From a virus, in the IMG/VR virus record IMGVR_UViG_3300025889_000202, positions 1-46,193 of that record: DNA of 46,193 nt; one strand, written 5' to 3'. Shown here piece by piece: positions 39,471-46,193 of the stretch. Position numbers and translations under genes: made by a program. The notes below the pieces were generated by a model that was not told the DNA's origin, ran no database searches, and saw only the letters and a list, made by a program, of their open reading frames with translations. The first letter of the stretch is position 1, and each line of letters opens with the position of its first letter.

Positions 39471-39840
39471 CAACAAAAAGGTAACGCTGGCTGACGGCGT
39501 AGAGGTCAAGGCGCAATATGTGCTGAACGTCGGCGGGTCCAGCGGCAACCCTGCCGGTGATGGCTCGTCCAACACGGGAACAGTCACGTCCGTCAACGAC
39601 ACGGCGTCCAGCACAACGCTTCTGGCTGCCAATTCCGGTCGCTACGGCGCGACAATCTGGAACGACTCGACGGCAATCCTCTACGTGCTGCTTGGTTCAG
39701 GCACCGCCTCGGCCACCAACTACAGCGTCAAGCTTCAACCGGATCAGGGATACGAGGTTCCCTACGGCTATACCGGCATCATTGTTGGCATTTGGGCTTC
39801 CGATGCTTCCGGCGCCGCCCGCGTCACGGAATTTACCTGA
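39463..39840 (+). CDS. Small virion-type structural protein
   Basis: The 125-residue protein is rich in Gly, Ser, Thr and Asn with beta strands (TTLLAANSGRYGATIWNDST, YVLLGSGTASATNYSVKL). Such proteins commonly form head fibres or decorations. It overlaps the glycosyltransferase by 8 bases, which makes it a possible glycosylation target. Confidence 0.58.
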   Translation: MADNKKVTLADGVEVKAQYVLNVGGSSGNPAGDGSSNTGTVTSVNDTASSTTLLAANSGRYGATIWNDSTAILYVLLGSGTASATNYSVKLQPDQGYEVPYGYTGIIVGIWASDASGAARVTEFT

Positions 39841-40319
39841 TGCCCATTCTCACCGGACCCTCCACATTCCGCGTTCTGGCTTCTTCCGCCGTCAAGGTGG
39901 ACAAGACCGGCGACACCAACGAAACGGCGCTGGCCACGATCACCATTCCCGCCGGATCCATGGGCGCCAACGGCATCCTGCGGGTCACCACCCTGTGGAC
40001 GCATACGAACAACGCCAACACCAAGACCTGGCGTATTCGCCTTGGCGGCATCAGCGGAACGCAATTTGCCACCATCGCCAGGACCACAAGCGCAACAGAC
40101 GGTGACATGCGGATCATCCAGAACCGCAACAGCCAGTCATCGCAGGTAGCTTTCCCGGCCACGCAAGGCGTCGGCTTCGGCTCCAGCACCAGTGGTGTGG
40201 CTTCTGGCTCGATCGACACTAGCGCAGCGCAGGATCTTGTTCTGAGCGCCCAGCTTGGCGTTGGAACCGACACAATGTCGCTGGAGCGCTACATCGTCGA
40301 AATCCTCTATAAAGCATAA
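39840..40319 (+). CDS. Virion-type structural protein
   Basis: The ATG at 39840 overlaps the previous stop (TGATG). The 159-residue product is beta-rich (ALATITIPAGSMGANGILRV, TWRIRLGGISGTQFATIART) and resembles minor structural or tail-fibre-tip proteins. No catalytic motif is visible. Confidence 0.58.
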   Translation: MPILTGPSTFRVLASSAVKVDKTGDTNETALATITIPAGSMGANGILRVTTLWTHTNNANTKTWRIRLGGISGTQFATIARTTSATDGDMRIIQNRNSQSSQVAFPATQGVGFGSSTSGVASGSIDTSAAQDLVLSAQLGVGTDTMSLERYIVEILYKA

Positions 40320-40330
40320 CGGAGACGCAC

Positions 40331-40735
40331 ATGGCGCGCCGGACGAGCAAACCGGACGCGAAGAAGCCCGCAGGCGGAAGACCCCGGCTTTACGAGAGCG
40401 CCGAGGAGTTTGCCGCCAAGGTCGAGGCATATTTCAACAGCGAAGAGGGACAGCAGTTCCCCACGCTGTCTGGACTGTCCGTCTTTATGGACTTCAGCGA
40501 CCGCGAGTCATTCTCAAAGTATGCCGACTACGGCGATCAGTTTTCCCGCACAGTAAACAAGACACGCATGCGGATCGAAGCGCACAGGCACCGCGCGCTC
40601 ATCGCAAAGGACACATTCACGCCGGGTATCATCTTCGACCTGAAGAACAATCACGGCTGGAAAGACAAGCAGGAAGTGGAGGTTACGGGCAACCTCGCCG
40701 CGTTGCTCGCTGAGCGCCGGAAGCGTCGATCGTGA
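40331..40735 (+). CDS. Terminase small subunit
   Basis: The 134-residue product begins with a basic arm and GGRPRLYESAEEFAAKVEAYF, then PTLSGLSVFMDFSDRESFSK (helix-turn-helix) and FDLKNNHGWKDKQE, a series typical of small terminase subunits. It recognises the packaging site and regulates the large subunit. The gene overlaps the large terminase by 4 bases. Confidence 0.82.
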   Translation: MARRTSKPDAKKPAGGRPRLYESAEEFAAKVEAYFNSEEGQQFPTLSGLSVFMDFSDRESFSKYADYGDQFSRTVNKTRMRIEAHRHRALIAKDTFTPGIIFDLKNNHGWKDKQEVEVTGNLAALLAERRKRRS

Positions 40736-42225
40736 CGGACGATGACCTTGCCCTGCTGGACTGGCTGGCAGAGTGCACACACGACCCGCTCAAGTTCGTG
40801 CTCGAAGGCTTTCCATGGGGAGAGCCGGGCGAACTGGCGACAGAGAAGGGACCGGACGCCTGGCAGGTCGAACACCTGAAAGCGATCAGGGACAGTCTGG
40901 AACGCGACCCGCACCAGCCGATCATGGAAGCGATCGCCTCCGGTCACGGTATCGGCAAGTCAGCGGATGCGGCGTGGCTGATCCTCTGGGCCATCTCGAC
41001 GCATGAGAACAGCCGGGGCGTGGTGACGGCGAACACCGAAAACCAGCTTCGGACCAAGACATGGGCGGAACTGGCGAAATGGCATCGCCTGTTCATTGGC
41101 CGGCACCTGTTCAAGTTCAACGCGACCAGCATTCACGCGGCTGACCCGGCGCTGGAGAAGGAATGGCGCATTGACGCCATCCCGTGGAGCGAGCGGAACA
41201 CGGAAGCGTTCGCCGGTTTGCACAACAAGGGCAAACGGGTATTCGTTCTCTATGACGAGGCGTCCGCTATCCCCGACATCATCTGGGAGGTCACCGAAGG
41301 CGCGCTGACGGACGAGGGTACGGAAATCCTGTGGCTGGTCAGGGGAAACCCGACGCGGAACACGGGCAGGTTTCGTGAGTGCTTTGGCCGGTCCAAGCAC
41401 CGCTGGCGGACCAAGCAGATCGACAGCCGCACGGTGAAGATCACCAACAAGGACCAGATCCAGCGATGGATCGATGACTACGGCGAGGATTCGGACTTTG
41501 TGCGGGTCAGGGTGCGCGGCGTGTTCCCGCGTGCTGGCTCGATGCAGCTCATATCGGGCGATGTGGTCGAGGAAGCCCGCAAGCGGCGGATCGAGGCGAA
41601 CCCGACGGACGCGATTGTCCTGGGTGTGGACGTTGCCCGCTACGGGGATGACCAGAGCGTCATCGCCATCAGGCAGGGAAGGGACGCGGCGTCGCGGCGC
41701 TGGCGGCGATACCGGAACCTGAACACGATGCAGTTGGCGTCCGAGGTCCACAAGATCGCCTGCGAGCTTCGCGCCGATGCCATCTTCGTGGATGGAACAG
41801 GGGTAGGCGCTGGCGTGGTTGACCGGCTGGAACAGCTCAATCTGCCAACAGGGTGCATGGTGTTCGAGGTCAACTTTGGCGGCCAGCCTGACGCGCAATG
41901 GGCAGGTGACCAAGCCCGCATGGCCTACAAGGTCGATGAGATGTGGTGGAACATGGCGCAATGGCTGAAGCGCGGCGCCATCCCGGATGAGCAGGAAATC
42001 GAGGACGATCTGATCGGACGCGAATACGGCTACACGACCGACAACGCGATCCGGCTGGAGAAGAAGGAAGACATGAAGAAGCGCGGGCTTTCCTCGCCGG
42101 ACAATGCCGACGCGCTGGCGCTGACCTTTGCGTATGCCGTTGCCCCGAGGGCAAGCGAATACGCGGCTTCCGAGCATGACATGCACCGGCGCGCACGCAG
42201 CCGCGATCAAGCAACAGGCTACTGA
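40732..42225 (+). CDS. Terminase large subunit
   Basis: The 497-residue protein is the packaging motor and headful nuclease. Walker A is GHGIGKS (residues 71-77), Walker B VFVLYDEAS with Asp175-Glu176. The RNase-H-like nuclease domain begins LGVDVARYGDD (Asp300), continues with FVDGTGVGAG (Asp354) and ends DNADALALTFAYA. All metal ligands appear present. It follows the small subunit and overlaps the portal start by one base. Confidence 0.93.
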   Translation: MTDDDLALLDWLAECTHDPLKFVLEGFPWGEPGELATEKGPDAWQVEHLKAIRDSLERDPHQPIMEAIASGHGIGKSADAAWLILWAISTHENSRGVVTANTENQLRTKTWAELAKWHRLFIGRHLFKFNATSIHAADPALEKEWRIDAIPWSERNTEAFAGLHNKGKRVFVLYDEASAIPDIIWEVTEGALTDEGTEILWLVRGNPTRNTGRFRECFGRSKHRWRTKQIDSRTVKITNKDQIQRWIDDYGEDSDFVRVRVRGVFPRAGSMQLISGDVVEEARKRRIEANPTDAIVLGVDVARYGDDQSVIAIRQGRDAASRRWRRYRNLNTMQLASEVHKIACELRADAIFVDGTGVGAGVVDRLEQLNLPTGCMVFEVNFGGQPDAQWAGDQARMAYKVDEMWWNMAQWLKRGAIPDEQEIEDDLIGREYGYTTDNAIRLEKKEDMKKRGLSSPDNADALALTFAYAVAPRASEYAASEHDMHRRARSRDQATGY

Positions 42226-44387
42226 TGATCCAGCCACTTGAAGAGTTCGACCCGATGAGCCCCGACGGTTCACCGGCTCACGAGGGTATGGAAAGCCCGG
42301 AGCTGGAGAACCAGGAGCAGGCGCAGGGCGATGATGACTACGGCGATGCGCAGGTGTTGCCGCTTGAAATGATCGCCATGCAGGGCATTGACCTTGCCAT
42401 GGTGCTGGATGATGAAGCGCTGGGCAAGATCGCCAACCAGTGCGTCGAGACCTTCGAGCGCGACAAGGCTGACCGCGCCGAATGGGAAGGCGAATACGAT
42501 GCCGTGATGGCCATGGTCTCGGGCGAACGGACGCCGAAGTCCTTCCCGTGGCCCGGCGCTGCCAACGTCAAGTATCCGCTGATCATGACTGCGGCGCTGC
42601 AGTTTGGCGCCCGGGCTTATCCCGCCATTGTGCGTGGCCGGGACGTGGTGAAGATCGCCCTCAATGGCGATGACCCGGACGGCCAGAAGCGCGCCCGCGC
42701 CGATCGCGTCGCCGCTCACATGAACTGGCAACTTCTTGAGGAGATGCCGGAATGGGAAGAGGAAACGGACAAGCTGGTCCACATGCTGCCGGTGACGGGC
42801 TGCATGTTCCGGCAGGTGATCTGGGATGCGACGTATTCGCGGCCCAAGACCTCGCTGGTGAGCGCCAAGGATCTGGTGGTGAGCCAGAGCGCCAAGGACC
42901 TTGAAACCGTCCCGTGCTTTGCCAAGACGTTCGACCTGTTCCCGCATGAGATCATCGAGCGGGTCAGGGCCGGGCTCTACAAGGACCAGCTCGACAAGAT
43001 CAAATGGACGGATGAGGAGAAGACCAAGGCGGAGGACATGCTGGAATGTCACTGCCGGTACGATCTGGACGAGGACGGGTACGACGAGCCCTATATCGCG
43101 ATTATCCACAAGGAGAGCCGCTCGCTGCTGAGCCTGAAGGCGGGCTTCTGGCCGAAGGGCGTGGAGCGCGGGCCGGACGGCAAGGTGATGCGCGTCCGCC
43201 GGCATGTGGAGTTCATCAAGTACGGGTTCGTGCCTGACTTCCGGGGCCGGTTCCTTGACGTCGGATTCGGCCATCTGCTGGGCGAACACAACAAGATCAT
43301 CAACACGACGATCAACCAGCTATTCGACGCGGCGACGGACCAGAACGCGGGCGGCGGGTTCATCGGCAATGGCACGTCCATGAAGGGCGGGGCGCTGGAG
43401 TTCCAGCCTGGCGAGTGGAAGATGATCAACGCGCCGGGCGGCAGCCTGCGGGAGAACATCGTCCCGCGTCCGACATCGCAGCCGAGCCCCGTGCTGTTCG
43501 AGCTATTGGGCATCATGGTTGAGGCAGGCAAGGAAGTCGCCTCGATCCGTGACGCTCTCACCGGAGAGGCGAAGGCCAATCAACCCGCAACCACAACGCT
43601 GGCAATCATCGAGCAGGGGCTGCAGGTCTTCTCCTCCATCTACAAGCGCATCTACCGCGCCTTGGGCAAGGAACTCGGGCTGATCTTTGAGCTGAACAGC
43701 GCGTACCTGCCGGACCAGCAGTATTTCACGGTGCTGGACAACCAGCAGGCAATCGCCAAGCAGGATTATGATCTGGAAGGCCGCGACGTTCGCCCTGTGG
43801 CTGACCCGTCGGTGACGACGAGCGCGCAACGTCTGGCCAAGGCGCAGTTTCTTGGCTCGTTCGTGGGCGATCCGCTGCTGGACCAGCGCGAAATCCGCCG
43901 CCGCATGCTTGAAGCTGCCGAGATCGAGGACATCGAGAAGCTGCTGCCGCAACCTGGCCCGCAGGACCAGATGCAGATGGCGATGCAGATGGAAGGCGCA
44001 CACGCCGAAATCGAAGAGAAGAAGCAATCGGCGTTCCAGAAGAACGCGGACGCCAACAAGAAGATCGCGGAGACCGAGAAAATCCGCATGGAGACGGCCA
44101 TCCGGCCGATTGAGGCTGCAGCCGGCGTGGATGCGCAGGACAAGCAGCAGGACCTGAACGCGAGGAAGCAGGATGGCGCCGACAGAAAGCAGGAGTCGGA
44201 TGAGCGACTCCGCGAAAGAGAGATGGGAGGAATGGCTATCCCTCCCGGAAACGGAGGCCCTCAAGACGGCCTTCAAGCGCCGGGCGCAATTCCTCAAATC
44301 CCGATGGGCGGACAGCCTGTTCAACCACCCGGTGGACCCGCAGTCGGGGGATTACCCGGACCTCAGGGCCAAATCCCAAGTGTTTGA
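42225..44387 (+). CDS. Portal protein, P22-like
   Basis: The 720-residue protein has the size and features of P22-type portals: GERTPKSFPWPGAANVKYPL, then TGCMFRQVIWDATYSRPKTS, and DFRGRFLDVGFGHLLGEHNK. A long helical barrel-like C-terminus (about 590-670) follows, ending in a Pro/Gly-rich tail. It forms the dodecameric ring through which DNA is packaged and ejected. The last 188 bases are also used by an 80-residue gene in another frame. Confidence 0.87.
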   Translation: MIQPLEEFDPMSPDGSPAHEGMESPELENQEQAQGDDDYGDAQVLPLEMIAMQGIDLAMVLDDEALGKIANQCVETFERDKADRAEWEGEYDAVMAMVSGERTPKSFPWPGAANVKYPLIMTAALQFGARAYPAIVRGRDVVKIALNGDDPDGQKRARADRVAAHMNWQLLEEMPEWEEETDKLVHMLPVTGCMFRQVIWDATYSRPKTSLVSAKDLVVSQSAKDLETVPCFAKTFDLFPHEIIERVRAGLYKDQLDKIKWTDEEKTKAEDMLECHCRYDLDEDGYDEPYIAIIHKESRSLLSLKAGFWPKGVERGPDGKVMRVRRHVEFIKYGFVPDFRGRFLDVGFGHLLGEHNKIINTTINQLFDAATDQNAGGGFIGNGTSMKGGALEFQPGEWKMINAPGGSLRENIVPRPTSQPSPVLFELLGIMVEAGKEVASIRDALTGEAKANQPATTTLAIIEQGLQVFSSIYKRIYRALGKELGLIFELNSAYLPDQQYFTVLDNQQAIAKQDYDLEGRDVRPVADPSVTTSAQRLAKAQFLGSFVGDPLLDQREIRRRMLEAAEIEDIEKLLPQPGPQDQMQMAMQMEGAHAEIEEKKQSAFQKNADANKKIAETEKIRMETAIRPIEAAAGVDAQDKQQDLNARKQDGADRKQESDERLREREMGGMAIPPGNGGPQDGLQAPGAIPQIPMGGQPVQPPGGPAVGGLPGPQGQIPSV

Positions 44388-44442
44388 GGAGCTTAGCCAA
44401 CTGAACGTGAGCATGATCGAGGAGCTGATGAACTATGAGTGA
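44200..44442 (+). CDS. Small protein overlapping the portal C-terminus
   Basis: The ATG at 44200 has AGGAG 4 bases upstream. The 80-residue helical product (SAKERWEEWLSLPETEALKT, KRRAQFLKSRWADSLFNHP) uses 188 bases of the portal gene in another frame and then continues past the portal stop. The independent tail, ribosome site and overlap with the GroES-like start support a real gene. Function is unknown. Confidence 0.62.
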   Translation: MSDSAKERWEEWLSLPETEALKTAFKRRAQFLKSRWADSLFNHPVDPQSGDYPDLRAKSQVFEELSQLNVSMIEELMNYE

Positions 44443-44794
44443 GAACACGACCGGAATCGAGCCGACGGAGTTCAACGTGCTGGTGCGGCTGGACCGGACC
44501 AGCGGCAAGATCGGGAGCCTTTACGTTCCCGACGAGAAAAAAGACCGCGACCAGGCGCTCAACATCTATGGAACGCTCGTGGCCGTTAGCCCGCTGGCGT
44601 TCACATATGATGACTGGAAGGGTGTTGATGAACACCACATTCCGAAGGTCGGCGAGCGCGTCATCATCGCGAAGGGCGCCGGGCTCTACATCACGGACAA
44701 GGAAAGCCCGGATGGCGAGTTCTACCGCCTGATCAAGGACAAGGACGTCGCGGCCATCGTGCGCACGCCCAAGAAGGCCAGCAAGGCGGCCTGA
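44435..44794 (+). CDS. GroES-like co-chaperonin
   Basis: The 119-residue protein has the beta-barrel pattern of Cpn10: EFNVLVRLDRTSGKIGSLYV, a mobile-loop-like DEKKDRDQALNIYGTLVAVS, KVGERVIIAKGAGLYI and an end like VAAIVR. T4 gp31 and similar phage proteins replace GroES so that the host GroEL chamber can fold the capsid protein. Its location between portal and scaffold genes fits that use. The mobile-loop residues that contact GroEL are not obvious. Confidence 0.75.
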   Translation: MSENTTGIEPTEFNVLVRLDRTSGKIGSLYVPDEKKDRDQALNIYGTLVAVSPLAFTYDDWKGVDEHHIPKVGERVIIAKGAGLYITDKESPDGEFYRLIKDKDVAAIVRTPKKASKAA

Positions 44795-44799
44795 ACCCC

Positions 44800-45738
44800 A
44801 TGAGCACCGAAAGAGAATACGAAGCCGGGACCGAACTGGACCCGGAGGCGGAAGCTTTTGCCGAAAAGGAAGCTGCTGCCGAGGAAGCCCCGGAGCCGCG
44901 CAAGGAACGGGTACGCGAACCTGACTTTGACGCCAGCGCGCCGAAGCAGGAAGCAACGCCTGATCCCGACGAGGAGCGCGCCGCCCGCATGGGCTGGGCT
45001 CCCAAGGAGCAATGGCGTGGCCCGCCGGATAAGTGGGTGGACGCCAAGACGTTCGTGGAACGCGCGAACCCGGCTATTCTGCTGGAACGCATGGACAAGA
45101 TGGCGCGGGAGTTCGACGAGAACTCGAAGCGTCTGGAGCGGATGAACGCCCGGGCGCTTGAGCGCCAGCAGGCCGAGTTCCAGCAGCAGATCGAGGACAT
45201 GCGCCGCCAGCGTGACGAGGCGGTGATGCAGCGGGCGCAGAACGGCGACATCGCCGGCGCCCGGCAGGTTGCCCAGCAGTGGGACAACCACATCAACCAG
45301 ACCGTTGCGAACAACACGAGCAGCGATCCGCCTGACACCGAAGCCTCGACCCGTTCGTGGATGCAGGCCCACCCGGAGTTCGCCTCGAACCGGCGCTTTG
45401 CCGCAGCGGCGACGGCTGAACTGGACCAGGTGATCAAGGACATGGGCAACCGGCCCGGCGTCACCTACGCGGATTTCTATGCCGAGCTGGACAAGCGCCT
45501 GGCCGAGGACTTCCCGCACGTCTACCAGAAGCAGCAGGGCCAGCAGAAGCCTGCGGCCAACGGAGCGCCGCCGCCTGACATGCGCCAGATGGACGGCGTG
45601 CGCATCAGCGCCAAGAAAACCACCAACTATGCCAGCCGCCTGCCGGCCGCCGCCCGCGCACAGGGCGAGCGTTTCGTGAAGCAGGGCGCATTCAAGGACC
45701 TTGAGTCCTACGCGAAGGATTTCTTCAATGACAACTGA
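44800..45738 (+). CDS. Scaffolding protein
   Basis: The 312-residue protein is acidic at the N-terminus, has a strong coiled coil (residues about 88-150, LLERMDKMAREFDENSKRLE, QQIEDMRRQRDEAVMQRAQN) and a basic C-terminal end (RISAKKTTNYASRLPAAARA) that could bind the capsid. It lies between the portal and the capsid genes, the normal place of a scaffold. No protease motif is seen. Confidence 0.78.
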   Translation: MSTEREYEAGTELDPEAEAFAEKEAAAEEAPEPRKERVREPDFDASAPKQEATPDPDEERAARMGWAPKEQWRGPPDKWVDAKTFVERANPAILLERMDKMAREFDENSKRLERMNARALERQQAEFQQQIEDMRRQRDEAVMQRAQNGDIAGARQVAQQWDNHINQTVANNTSSDPPDTEASTRSWMQAHPEFASNRRFAAAATAELDQVIKDMGNRPGVTYADFYAELDKRLAEDFPHVYQKQQGQQKPAANGAPPPDMRQMDGVRISAKKTTNYASRLPAAARAQGERFVKQGAFKDLESYAKDFFNDN

Positions 45739-46193
45739 GATGAACGAGCCGCAACTGCCGCCCGCGCCGACGCGCGCCCGCCGTGGCCGTCCGCCCAAGG
45801 CTGAAGCTGCCGCCGTCGAGCGTCCGCTGGACAACCAGAACGAGGTCGAGGAAGCCCCGCGCGTGCGGGCGACCCGTGCGGAGGCGACGCAGCGTGAGCG
45901 CCGGCGCCGTGGCTCGAACGACGCCACCTCGGACATGAAGCTTGGATTCAGGTTCAAGCCTGACCCGAACTATGAATATCGCTGGATCAACCACGGCGTT
46001 GATGGTCAACGCATCAAGGACAAGACCATCGACGACGACTGGGACATGGTTTCGTCAGAGGGTGAGCAAACCTCTGACGTCGGAACGGCCTTGCGCCGTG
46101 CAGTCGGGCAAAACGCGAGCGGCCCGATCTACTCCTACCTCTGCCGCAAACCGAAGGATTGGCACGAGGCCGATCAGAGGCAGTAGCAGGAGC
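45728..46193 (+). CDS. Hypothetical head-region protein, N-terminal part (gene crosses the contig join)
   Basis: From the ATG at 45728 (overlapping the scaffold stop by 11 bases) the protein runs off the window end and continues at position 139 of the left side, 204 residues in total. The N-terminus is basic with an AT-hook-like RRGRPPK; the middle has KLGFRFKPDPNYEYRWINHG. In this copy a TAG at 46184 truncates the frame, but the left copy reads AAG. Small proteins of this kind lie between scaffold and capsid genes in related phages; function is unknown. Confidence 0.68.
46056..46193. repeat. Terminal redundancy, right copy
   Basis: This duplicates positions 1-138 with two mismatches (46058 and 46184). 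The second creates a stop codon in an otherwise open frame and is most likely an assembly error. Confidence 0.93.

Overview
The window is one nearly complete, circularly permuted genome of a temperate podovirus-like phage, or the same phage assembled from an excised or packaged form. The first 138 bases recur at the end (1-138 = 46056-46193, two mismatches), so the unit is about 46,055 bp and one gene runs across the join. No rRNA, tRNA or CRISPR array was seen. High GC, a DNA-binding protein resembling GcrA (a cell-cycle regulator found in Alphaproteobacteria) and a stand-alone DnaA domain IV homologue point to an alphaproteobacterial host; that is inference.

Layout. (1) Late structural genes on the + strand run from 38128 through the join to 17633: minor virion proteins and a glycosyltransferase (38.1-40.3 kb), small and large terminase, P22-like portal, a GroES-like co-chaperonin and scaffold (40.3-45.7 kb), then a decoration-like protein, major capsid protein, P22 gp4-like and gp10-like tail accessory proteins, ejection proteins, tailspike and the lysis cassette (GH24 endolysin with a membrane tail, overlapping Rz/Rz1 spanins, holin-like proteins). 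A homing-type HNH/endonuclease VII gene sits beside the capsid gene, and a minus-strand membrane gene interrupts the ejection genes. (2) A long leftward operon, 27483 down to 17752, begins with a pentapeptide-repeat protein, continues with many small hypothetical proteins, Gp157-like, Rad52-type annealing protein, NinB, HNH, an ASCH-like protein and a truncated ImmA-like protein, and ends with an AlpA/Xis-like protein, a tyrosine integrase and a candidate attP. (3) The immunity region, 27.5-28.8 kb, has a leftward repressor and a rightward Cro-like protein, four 15-bp operators of the form TAAC-N7-GTTA, and about 500 bp of hairpin-rich non-coding DNA ending in a strong terminator. (4) A rightward early operon, 28528-36681, carries a C5 DNA methyltransferase whose second reading frame is also coding-like, a DnaB-type helicase, a replication initiator with five iterons inside its gene (a lambda-O-like origin), two PDDEXK-type nucleases, DnaA-like and GcrA-like DNA-binding proteins and small membrane proteins. 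It ends at a strong terminator. (5) A minus-strand membrane-protein island (37158-37851) lies between early and late genes.

Inferred logic: the repressor binds the TAAC-N7-GTTA sites to silence the divergent early operons. After induction or infection the rightward operon replicates the DNA from the iteron origin. The leftward operon supplies recombination and integration/excision functions, and the late block packages DNA by a terminase/portal system, probably headful, into a P22-style short-tailed particle.
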